From Sulfurovaceae bacterium (GTDB lineage: Bacteria; Campylobacterota; Campylobacteria; Campylobacterales; Sulfurovaceae), in the NCBI GenBank assembly GCA_029933395.1, contig JAOZOG010000134.1, positions 1 through 5,894 on the forward strand: a stretch of 5,894 bases of DNA, given 5' to 3'. The position numbers and the translations under genes were made by a program. The notes below the pieces were generated by a model that was given only the letters and a program-made list of their open reading frames with translations, made no database searches and had not been told where the DNA came from. Shown piece by piece: positions 1-5,894 of this stretch; position 1 is the stretch's first letter; each line of letters starts with the position of its first letter.

Positions 1-1758
1 TCTCTTTTCATCCACCAGAGAGATCTGTACATTTTTAGGTTCCAGTGTACGCTGAAGGAGTTTGTATTTTTTATTTTCACTCAGTTGCGATACCGTGTTG
101 CCGTCGATAATCGGCTTCGTCAATGCGCGGAGACGGTATTTGGACCAGAGAGGAATTTTGCTGCGCAACCTGTCGAAAACGACGACATAGTCTTTCGCCC
201 AGAAAAAATGCCTGCGGTATGTTTCGATATTCATTTTTGCATCGTACTCGGAAGGATTGTCGTTCCACTGCCCATCGGCATCGAGCATCGCATATGCAAA
301 CAGTGGTGCCGTTCCGCCCTCCCTGTGCCGTGTGATTTCAGCCGGCTTTTCACTGTTGAATATGGCAGTACCCGAACACGAAACTCCATTCACTATGCAA
401 CCGTTTTCGATTGAAAGTGTATTGAAAAAATCACCGTGGGAAATCGCTTCGTAGTTGCGTGCCCCTTTGGTCAGATAACCGTCGCCTCTCCAGAGAGAGA
501 AGTGCCCCTGATCCATCGCCTGCTGATCCAGGGGGACACTTCCATCTCCACGGAAAATTCCCCAGTTCGATTCGGTACCCCACCCATCACGAAAGAGAAG
601 AAAATCGGGTGACTTGGCAAAGCGGATCAGTGGCAGGCCGGCGTTGTAGGGCGAGAGAGATTTCGATCCATATCGGGAAAAAAAGAGCTCCTGAAGGTAG
701 TCGTTGTAGTAGCCTATATCTACAGCATCTGCATAGCCATTCGCCAACGCTGCGGATGTCGTATCGCCAGCCTTCTCGGCATAATAGCCCAGCAATGTCA
801 AGGCGCGTCTCAGCCAAGGCTGTTCGGAGAGGTTGTTGGGGTCCTGCCAGGAGCCGTAGTCGGAAATTCGGCTTCTGCCAGGTTCCGTCAGCGCGATTAT
901 CGAACGAATCGTATTGGACCAGAAATGTTTCAGTCCCGGTTCTTTTTGATTGAGGTCGTAACGACACGCCGTTTTCAAAGTCATATAATAACCGCTGATT
1001 CCTACGATATCCGTGGACGGGAAATAAGCCATACCGGTAAAATAAACACCTCCGAGCGCCGCTTTTACGATATCACGATTGGAAATACCACTTGTAGCGT
1101 AATAGCCCCTGACCCAACCGTACCAGGCCCTGTCCAGCATCGTGACTGCATCCTCGTAATCCCCATAGAGTGCCGCACCGAAAGTCAGATGCAGATTTCC
1201 CGTCAGCAGATCGGTATCGCTGTCGGTACCAGAAGCGTTGACATTGTAATCATCCCAGAACTTTTGACTGAGCTCCGCCATCTTGCCATGGTACGCGTTC
1301 TTTTTCGCATCGGTCATCTTCTCGTAGTCATAGAGCCAGTCATACGACAATCCCAGATAATAGAAACTCTCGTGATCCGCATCTCCATATCGCGTCAGAT
1401 CCGTCGACGTCCTATCCATCAATGCCATCGCCTTATCTGCATAGATACTCTCTTTTGTCAGCCTGTACATCAGAGCCAGCGGTGCGGTAAAATTCTGAGG
1501 CGATGTATTGAGCCCCCAGGGATCGTTATCCGGATCGGCATCCACTATGGCATCACACATCGTTTGAAAATCAACCCAGCGCTCACTGTTTGCCAATCTT
1601 GCCTGCTCTATCGCAGCGAGACGCTCATCGGTCAGCCACAGTCTCGGATGTGCCCCGTCAGGATAATAGTCCGATGGAAAAGCGTAGGATGTTTCTGCCC
1701 GAACAGCTGTCACGACAAAGAAACCGATCAACAACACCATACTTACAATTTTTCTCAT
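1..1758 (-). CDS. Secreted heparinase II/III-like protein (probable polysaccharide lyase), C-terminus cut by window edge
   Basis: The frame is open from the ATG at 1758 to base 1 without a stop, giving 586 codons; the C-terminus lies outside the window. Residues 1-21 form a signal peptide (basic RK start, hydrophobic core, V-R-A cleavage site), so the protein is exported. HPRLWLT at 37-43 is the hallmark opening of heparinase II/III-like and related lyases. Residues of about 40-370 are rich in W, Y and helical stretches, as in the (alpha/alpha) toroid of these enzymes, with TGNLH at 186-190. The region after about 385 (FRDGW at 389-393, DQGHF at 416-420, then a glycine-rich strand segment) matches the start of the C-terminal beta-sandwich. 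Family members cleave uronic-acid polysaccharides such as alginate or heparin by beta-elimination; the substrate here cannot be told. The family's usual HNT motif reads FFNT here (444-447), so activity is uncertain. It is the last gene of the run, 70 bases after the propeller gene. M1 fits better than M7, given the SD and the basic residues. Confidence 0.82.
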   Translation of the reverse strand, partial: MRKIVSMVLLIGFFVVTAVRAETSYAFPSDYYPDGAHPRLWLTDERLAAIEQARLANSERWVDFQTMCDAIVDADPDNDPWGLNTSPQNFTAPLALMYRLTKESIYADKAMALMDRTSTDLTRYGDADHESFYYLGLSYDWLYDYEKMTDAKKNAYHGKMAELSQKFWDDYNVNASGTDSDTDLLTGNLHLTFGAALYGDYEDAVTMLDRAWYGWVRGYYATSGISNRDIVKAALGGVYFTGMAYFPSTDIVGISGYYMTLKTACRYDLNQKEPGLKHFWSNTIRSIIALTEPGRSRISDYGSWQDPNNLSEQPWLRRALTLLGYYAEKAGDTTSAALANGYADAVDIGYYNDYLQELFFSRYGSKSLSPYNAGLPLIRFAKSPDFLLFRDGWGTESNWGIFRGDGSVPLDQQAMDQGHFSLWRGDGYLTKGARNYEAISHGDFFNTLSIENGCIVNGVSCSGTAIFNSEKPAEITRHREGGTAPLFAYAMLDADGQWNDNPSEYDAKMNIETYRRHFFWAKDYVVVFDRLRSKIPLWSKYRLRALTKPIIDGNTVSQLSENKKYKLLQRTLEPKNVQISLVDEKR

Positions 1759-1768
1759 AGCTTTGCAG

Positions 1769-1776
1769 CCTCCTTT
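1769..1776 (-). promoter_or_regulatory. Shine-Dalgarno site of the heparinase-like gene
   Basis: The minus strand reads AAAGGAGG, ending 10 bases before the ATG at 1758. It supports that start rather than the internal Met codon six codons further on, which would be 28 bases away. Confidence 0.75.
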
Positions 1777-1803
1777 GTTTTAAATTTTTCTTTTCAGCTC
1801 CGA

Positions 1804-1821
1804 TGATACCCGGGAGTATCA
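1804..1821 (-). other. Short perfect stem-loop between the propeller and heparinase-like genes
   Basis: TGATAC and GTATCA form a 6-bp perfect stem around a 6-base loop, 7 bases after the stop of the propeller gene. No T-run follows on either strand, so this is not a standard terminator. The rest of the 70-base gap is A-rich leader leading to the ribosome binding site. The stem is short enough to be chance. Confidence 0.3.
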
Positions 1822-1828
1822 CACAATT

Positions 1829-3505
1829 CTATTCTCTGATTATCCATATTTCCGATGGATACTCTTCGGAGTCCCCATAGTGACTTTCATACGCGATCCT
1901 GCTTCCATCATAGGATTGAGAGGGCGCTCCATCCTCGTTTTCTTCGTTGAATGTCTTTTGAACAGGCGGCAGTTCCTTGTTGAGCGGCAACATCCAGATT
2001 TTTGGAATAGTCGGATGATCCCAAAAGATTGTGGAACACAATATGAAGCGATCGTCGAAAGACCAGGAGCAGTCCGTATAGTCACCCGCGCCGTACGAAA
2101 GCGGCCTGATATTTTCAAGTGTGACAGTGTCGACCGTATCCATTTCGGCTAGATGAACCGACCAGCCTTCATCCTGACTGTATTTCTTTCTTTGGAAAAG
2201 AATTCTTTTTCCGTCATTGCTCCAGCTTGGCAATCTGTCATCGAAGCTGCCGTCCGTCAACAGTGTCACTTTGGCACTCCCGACATCCAGAAATGCGATT
2301 CTGTGTATCGCATCGGCATCATTTTCGCCCTGGACATATTCGAACGCGATCTGCCCACTGTTTACAGGATTGAAAACCGGCTCTACATAGTAGATGCCAC
2401 CCTCTTCGGAGTGTCTCGTAATCTGCCGAAGATCGCTGCCGTCGTCATCGACGATCCATATCTCGTCCGCCGCACCGCCCCTGTCGGAGGCAAAACAGAT
2501 TTTGTGATCCACCCAGCTCCCGAAAGGCACATTGACATTGTCCGAATCGGATGCGGGCACGATCACCCTCTCTTCACTTCCATCGATTTTGACTTTGACC
2601 AGTTCGGAAGGGCCGATATTGTAGCCGTTCACAAAACGTGTATAGACGAGATATTGTCCATCGGGTGAAAAACATGGGTTTTGAGAACTTTGAGGGCTGG
2701 AGTGTGTCAATTGGTAAATATCCGGCTGTGTCCCGATCATATGATACAAACCGCTTGTATGATAATAGGAAAAACCTGATCCATTGGTACTCAATGAATC
2801 TTTCGTATACCCGAGAGATAGACACTCACCCCGCACTCTGAAGGCGTAGCGCCTGCCTTTCCCTCTGTCACTTTCCAAGCATTCATCTTCAGGCAGATCG
2901 ACGAAGCAACGTGTAGTCATATCTCTTTTGGTATCGATCTCATCGTAGATGCAGACATGCCTGTTTCCGGTTCCACTTGAAAGATAGAGCCGCTCCATAG
3001 CCGCATCGACACTTTCCGAAGCCTGCGAGATATCCGCCATCATATCGGAGGCGAACCCGGCATCGTTGTAGCCATAAAAAGCGAAATAGATACCTACCTC
3101 TTCTTTATTCTCCAGCACAACGGCATCACTGCCAAGTGCCCCATTGATCACCGTCAGGATAAAAACCGATCTGCTGACGGCTCCGGAGCTCAGTTCCGAT
3201 TTCCAGTACTCCATCCCCTTCTGATCAGGCGGACGATTGAAGAGATTGCGGTAAACCTGATCTATAAAATATTCGATACTGCTGCCGGGAGGATATTTTT
3301 TTTGGGTCTCCTCCTGACGAAAAAAACTTGCTGCGATATCCTCCAGAGCCATATTCGACTCGAGTACCCAGTAGTCGAGCCCTTTTGCATCCGGTGCCCT
3401 GTCGAAAGTCGCCACATAGAGCCTAGTAACGTTTCGATAACCTACTTCTGTCGCAAAAAGCATTGTGCCTGCGACGATCATCCAAAAAAATATTTTATAT
3501 TTCAT
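1829..3505 (-). CDS. Secreted DUF4214 protein with TolB/PD40-type beta-propeller
   Basis: This is a complete 558-residue protein. Residues 1-18 form a signal peptide (MKYK start, hydrophobic core, L-F-A cleavage site), so it is exported. A DUF4214 module follows almost at once (about 22-142), with RLYVATFDRAPD, GLDYW, two helical halves each holding an R-x-PD-x-x-G-x-x-YW pattern, and GALGSDAVVL. Residues 180-230 hold four cysteines (C185, C200, C209, C228) that could form two disulfides. From about 270 to the end, PD40-like propeller strands repeat: FSPDGQYLVYT (279-289), a FASDRGG strand ending EIWIVDDDGSDLRQIT (338-363), FNPVNSGQIAFEY, WSNDGKRILFQ, WSFDDRFILC and SYDGSRIAYES, about six blades. 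Such propellers occur in TolB, in peptidases and in PL22 oligogalacturonate lyases; no catalytic set is evident, so binding or scaffolding is as likely as catalysis. The gene lies 56 bases after the GH114-like gene. Domain calls are firm, function is unknown. Confidence 0.88.
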   Translation of the reverse strand: MKYKIFFWMIVAGTMLFATEVGYRNVTRLYVATFDRAPDAKGLDYWVLESNMALEDIAASFFRQEETQKKYPPGSSIEYFIDQVYRNLFNRPPDQKGMEYWKSELSSGAVSRSVFILTVINGALGSDAVVLENKEEVGIYFAFYGYNDAGFASDMMADISQASESVDAAMERLYLSSGTGNRHVCIYDEIDTKRDMTTRCFVDLPEDECLESDRGKGRRYAFRVRGECLSLGYTKDSLSTNGSGFSYYHTSGLYHMIGTQPDIYQLTHSSPQSSQNPCFSPDGQYLVYTRFVNGYNIGPSELVKVKIDGSEERVIVPASDSDNVNVPFGSWVDHKICFASDRGGAADEIWIVDDDGSDLRQITRHSEEGGIYYVEPVFNPVNSGQIAFEYVQGENDADAIHRIAFLDVGSAKVTLLTDGSFDDRLPSWSNDGKRILFQRKKYSQDEGWSVHLAEMDTVDTVTLENIRPLSYGAGDYTDCSWSFDDRFILCSTIFWDHPTIPKIWMLPLNKELPPVQKTFNEENEDGAPSQSYDGSRIAYESHYGDSEEYPSEIWIIRE

Positions 3506-3513
3506 TGCAGGAA

Positions 3514-3519
3514 CCTCTC
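3514..3519 (-). promoter_or_regulatory. Shine-Dalgarno site of the propeller gene
   Basis: The minus strand reads GAGAGG, 8 bases before the ATG at 3505. It is a weaker match than the AAGGAGG sites of the two neighbouring genes, which may mean lower translation of this gene. Confidence 0.55.
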
Positions 3520-3561
3520 TTTTTATTTTTGAGACATCCGGAAACTTGATTTTTTCAAAGT

Positions 3562-5040
3562 CTACTCTCCCAATCCCGGAGGCGGTGTCTCGGTGATTCT
3601 CGAAAGTGCTATGCGTGTGACAAGAGGAATGAATTCATTATCTCTGGAATTGCGATAGGTACTTTCGGCATGCTGTTCCATCAAAGCGTAATCCACCGTA
3701 AAAACAGGGAGTCCCAAACGGAGATACTTATCGTTCTGCCTGATGCGATTTGCCGTGGAATACTCATCGGCCTGCCTTTCGCCTCCCGTCATATCTCCAC
3801 CCCGTGGATCATCCCAGGACACATCCGCCTCCCCGTAAAACCAGGTATCCTCTGTTGCAATAGCGTCGATAATCGTGCTGTAGTAGGAAGGGTCCACATC
3901 CAGCAGATAGGATGCATTCTGTGCGATCACAATGAAATCCGGATTGATTTTTTTACCGGCCGCCCTGATACTGGCGATAAAATCCATCATCGCCCGTTTG
4001 GGATCGATACCCTGCACCTCGGCCGCTTCGATGACTTTCGGTTCATCATACGCTTCGATCCAGTCGAGATAGACGCCATCGAAACCATAATTCGCCAGTC
4101 GTTCGACAATACCATTTTTGCCAAGCCAGATCTTTTGCCATGCCGGATCCCAGAACGCGACGGGATAGTTGCCGCTCCAGCCATCCGGATCGACGGTGAT
4201 CATAAAATCCGGAATACCATGCTGCGTCTCGGTCGGTGCCACCCAGTCATCCCCCCAGTAGGAGCGATAATCCTCCGCCTGTCCAATATCGATATAAGCC
4301 AGTAGAAGACGTCTGTCATCATTCGGCTTTTTGCGTAGCCTCGAAACAAGAAAAGTGGTATCGTAGGGATCATCCTTGAAATTGTACCCCGCTTCGACCA
4401 CACACATATCGTAGGCAGTCTGCCCCAATGCATCGATAGCACCCTCTTCATCCAGACCCTGTATCTGATACATCCAACTGTCGATTTTCACACCACCCAG
4501 CAGTGTAGAGATTCTATGGTTATCCAGTGTATCGATCGCCGCTTCGACACTTCTCGCATCACCCGAGACATCGAACAGGATACTTCTGGCGAAGCTGCCG
4601 CTCCAGTATCCCATCTCTGCAAAATGCAAACCCACGGTCGTTTTGTTGTTCAGTATCACTGCATCGTTGCCCAGGGCACCGTCGATGACAGTCAGTATAA
4701 AAGAAGATCTTTGCACACTTCCGCTATCCAATGCATCCTGCCAATACGCCGCACCCTCTTCATCGGGAAGTCGATCGAACAGGTTACTGTAAACTGCTGT
4801 GACAAATGTGCTATTCGGTGTACCAGGCGGATAGAGCTTTTGGGTTTCAGGCTGTTCGAAAAAACTCTGAGCGATCTCTTTCAGTGGCATTTTGGAATGA
4901 ACCCAGTAGTCCAATCCCGTCGAATCGGGCGCACGATCGAAAGTGGCGATATAGAGCCTGGCGACATTTTCCTCTGTCGGCACAGTCGCATCCAGCAGGG
5001 ACAAAGCCAGAAGCAACGGCAACAAGTATCTTTTCAACAT
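3562..5040 (-). CDS. Secreted DUF4214 - GH114-like glycoside hydrolase (polygalactosaminidase-type, TM1410/MJ1477 family)
   Basis: This is a complete 492-residue protein. Residues 1-18 form a signal peptide (MLKR start, leucine-rich core, L-D-A cleavage site). A DUF4214 module spans about 24-144, and a short helical linker runs to about 180. The catalytic part, about 185-480, shows the marks of the GH114 / TM1410-MJ1477 TIM barrel: LLAYIDIGQAEDY (245-257), YPVAFWDPAW (292-301), GFDGVYLDWIEAYD (319-332), VIAQNASYLL (371-380), AIATEDTWFYG (393-403) and FTVDYAL (447-453). In characterised GH114 enzymes an Asp and a Glu are catalytic; D326 and E397 sit where these are expected. The family is known to cleave alpha-1,4-linked galactosamine polymers, so an amino-sugar exopolysaccharide is the best guess for substrate. 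Relatives were once annotated as extracellular cysteinyl-tRNA synthetase, which is wrong. The gene follows the hydrolase-like gene after 61 bases and precedes the propeller gene, probably in one operon. Confidence 0.9.
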   Translation of the reverse strand: MLKRYLLPLLLALSLLDATVPTEENVARLYIATFDRAPDSTGLDYWVHSKMPLKEIAQSFFEQPETQKLYPPGTPNSTFVTAVYSNLFDRLPDEEGAAYWQDALDSGSVQRSSFILTVIDGALGNDAVILNNKTTVGLHFAEMGYWSGSFARSILFDVSGDARSVEAAIDTLDNHRISTLLGGVKIDSWMYQIQGLDEEGAIDALGQTAYDMCVVEAGYNFKDDPYDTTFLVSRLRKKPNDDRRLLLAYIDIGQAEDYRSYWGDDWVAPTETQHGIPDFMITVDPDGWSGNYPVAFWDPAWQKIWLGKNGIVERLANYGFDGVYLDWIEAYDEPKVIEAAEVQGIDPKRAMMDFIASIRAAGKKINPDFIVIAQNASYLLDVDPSYYSTIIDAIATEDTWFYGEADVSWDDPRGGDMTGGERQADEYSTANRIRQNDKYLRLGLPVFTVDYALMEQHAESTYRNSRDNEFIPLVTRIALSRITETPPPGLGE

Positions 5041-5046
5041 TTACAA

Positions 5047-5055
5047 CACCTCCTT
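5047..5055 (-). promoter_or_regulatory. Strong Shine-Dalgarno site of the GH114-like gene
   Basis: The minus strand reads AAGGAGGTG, a near-complete match to the 16S anti-SD, ending 6 bases before the ATG at 5040. It fixes the start and predicts efficient translation. Confidence 0.8.
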
Positions 5056-5061
5056 ATTCTA

Positions 5062-5094
5062 CAGGCCGGACCGACTTTTCACGGACCGGCACTG
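5062..5094 (-). other. GC-rich imperfect stem-loop between the DUF4214 hydrolase-like gene and the GH114-like gene
   Basis: On the minus strand GCCGGTCCG pairs with CGGTCCGGC (5082-5090 with 5065-5073), with one central T-T mismatch and an 8-base loop. CAG/CTG extends it by 3 bp after a single bulged base. It starts 7 bases after the upstream stop, where a terminator would sit, but the sequence that follows (TAGAATAAGGAGG) has no T-run. Read-through with partial attenuation, or an mRNA processing or 3'-end stabilising role, is more likely than full termination. The stem ends only a few bases before the ribosome binding site of the next gene. Confidence 0.5.
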
Positions 5095-5101
5095 CCTGAA
5101 A

Positions 5102-5894
5102 CTATTCATTCTCCCAAGCTTCTATCTGCTCCGCCGCATCCTCCACTGTTTGGGGATCTTCGGTAATACCACGCATAATCTCGACAGATCGATCGTAGTC
5201 GCTCAATCCACTGTCGGCGAAGTCGAGTCCTACCGTCGTCTTGTTGGTCAGTATGGTTTTATCGGTGCCCTGTGCTCCGTTTACCACGGCGATTATCATA
5301 TCCTTTCGGCTCTGTGCGTGGGTATCGAGTTCGCGTACCCAGTAGTCTCCACCTTCATCATCGGCCGGTCTATTGAAAAGATTTTGATAGATGGTATTGA
5401 CGAAGGTCGTGTTGTCGAGGGTATTGGGGTACTTCTCTCTGGTTTCAGTCTGCTCGAAAAAGCTCTCTGCGATCTCCTCGATCGTCAAGCCGGAAGCCGA
5501 CCAGTAGGCCAAACCCTCCGCATCGGGGGCTCTGTCAAATGTGGCGACATAGATTTCCGCCACCTTCTCCTTCGACAGTGAACCGAAAAGGATACTGCGA
5601 AGCTCTGTGATATCGATCTGATCGGCTACATTTTCACCGGCAAAAATAGAAGCGAGTCTGGCAGGATGCTGCCCTTCATCACGGTGTATTTTATTGAGAT
5701 CCGGCATCCTCACACCATATTGGTTGTTAAACCACCACGTCTCCGACGGAAAAGCGGTCGTGTGCCTGTCACTGAAAAAGGGCGTCCACATATCGATCAG
5801 AAAAACATGCCTTCCATCTCTGTTGAGATCGGCACTGACCCGTCTGGCGATATCGACATAATAAGCTTTTTGAATCGCCATCCATTCGTCGATT
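5102..5894 (-). CDS. DUF4214 protein with possible SGNH/GDSL-hydrolase domain, N-terminus cut by window edge
   Basis: The frame is open to the right edge, with four sense codons (I-D-E-W) before the first Met codon at 5881, so the true start most likely lies outside the window. The visible 263 residues fall into two parts. The first ~100 read like the end of an SGNH/GDSL-type hydrolase: an amphipathic helix (YYVDIARRVSADL), a buried strand (HVFLIDMW) and DEGQHP, which resembles block V, where the catalytic Asp and His sit. The nucleophile-Ser and oxyanion blocks would be upstream and cannot be checked. From about residue 104 (counting from that Met) runs a DUF4214 module, with EIYVATFDRAPD, GLAYW, NLFNRPADDEG and NGAQGTDKTILTNKTTVG, then an acidic helix to the end. 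The module is C-terminal here, unlike in the next two genes. SGNH enzymes near polysaccharide genes often add or remove acetyl groups. The DUF4214 call is firm, the SGNH call is tentative. Confidence 0.75.
   Translation of the reverse strand, partial: IDEWMAIQKAYYVDIARRVSADLNRDGRHVFLIDMWTPFFSDRHTTAFPSETWWFNNQYGVRMPDLNKIHRDEGQHPARLASIFAGENVADQIDITELRSILFGSLSKEKVAEIYVATFDRAPDAEGLAYWSASGLTIEEIAESFFEQTETREKYPNTLDNTTFVNTIYQNLFNRPADDEGGDYWVRELDTHAQSRKDMIIAVVNGAQGTDKTILTNKTTVGLDFADSGLSDYDRSVEIMRGITEDPQTVEDAAEQIEAWENE

Noticed and set aside
925..1806. Plus-strand open frame of 293 codons
   Set aside because: It lies opposite the heparinase-like frame, which has a signal peptide, an SD and family motifs. 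The plus-strand product is rich in I, R, C and H with no recognisable domain and no SD, as expected of an antisense shadow.
1759..1828. Possible promoter in the A-rich gap before the heparinase-like gene
   Set aside because: No -35/-10 pair at proper spacing could be made out; the A-rich stretch is more simply a leader for the ribosome binding site.
1880..2668. Plus-strand open frames of 90 and 171 codons
   Set aside because: They are antisense to the propeller repeats, with no SD and a composition that mirrors the coding strand.
3541..3559. ACTTGA / TCAAAGT inverted repeat after the GH114-like gene
   Set aside because: The arms are short, AT-rich and need a bulge, and the A/T run sits in the loop rather than after the stem. 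It is too weak to call a terminator.
3670..5166. Plus-strand open frames of 211 (3670-4305) and 216 (4516-5166) codons
   Set aside because: Both lie antisense to the well-supported GH114-like gene. Their products have no family pattern, and the second runs across the intergenic gap into the neighbouring gene.
5813..5830. DLNRDG resembling a dockerin or EF-hand calcium loop
   Set aside because: The acidic residue needed at loop position 12 is Ile; the nearest Asp is one position late. The stretch leads straight into a buried strand and occurs once, whereas dockerins have two copies.

Overview
The window holds four genes, all on the minus strand, so the order of transcription runs from the right end to the left end. 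The two outer genes are cut by the window edges. Gaps between genes are short (61, 56 and 70 bases). Each of the three starts that lie inside the window has a Shine-Dalgarno sequence, and I see no clear promoter or T-tract terminator in the gaps. One transcription unit is therefore likely.

In transcription order: (1) 5894-5102 is the C-terminal part of a protein that looks like the end of an SGNH/GDSL-type hydrolase followed by a DUF4214 module. (2) 5040-3562 encodes a secreted protein with an N-terminal DUF4214 module and a glycoside hydrolase of the GH114 / TM1410-MJ1477 type (alpha-1,4-polygalactosaminidase-like TIM barrel). (3) 3505-1829 encodes a secreted protein with an N-terminal DUF4214 module, a short cysteine-containing segment and a TolB/PD40-type beta-propeller. 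(4) 1758-1 encodes a secreted heparinase II/III-like (polysaccharide-lyase-like) protein whose C-terminus lies beyond the window. This last gene fills the left 1.76 kb as one uninterrupted reading frame of 586 codons running off the edge.

The striking feature is that three consecutive, otherwise unrelated proteins carry the same roughly 120-residue DUF4214 module: at the C-terminus in the first, and directly after the signal peptide in the next two. The copies are close in protein sequence (about 60% identical by eye between the two N-terminal copies) but clearly diverged at synonymous sites. The module may act as a common anchoring, matrix-binding or sorting tag for a set of exported polysaccharide-acting proteins. 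The gene content (GH114-like hydrolase, lyase-like protein, possible SGNH esterase or acetyl-transfer enzyme, propeller protein) suits production, remodelling or breakdown of an amino-sugar or uronic-acid exopolysaccharide. That role is inference.

The organism is probably a Gram-negative bacterium. Medium GC content, strong AAGGAGG ribosome binding sites, signal peptidase I type leaders and abundant DUF4214 proteins would suit a marine or sulfur-oxidising Campylobacterota lineage (Sulfurovum, Sulfurimonas or Hydrogenimonas type), but the window has no marker gene to settle this. There are no RNA genes, mobile elements, CRISPR arrays or non-coding stretches above 70 bases.
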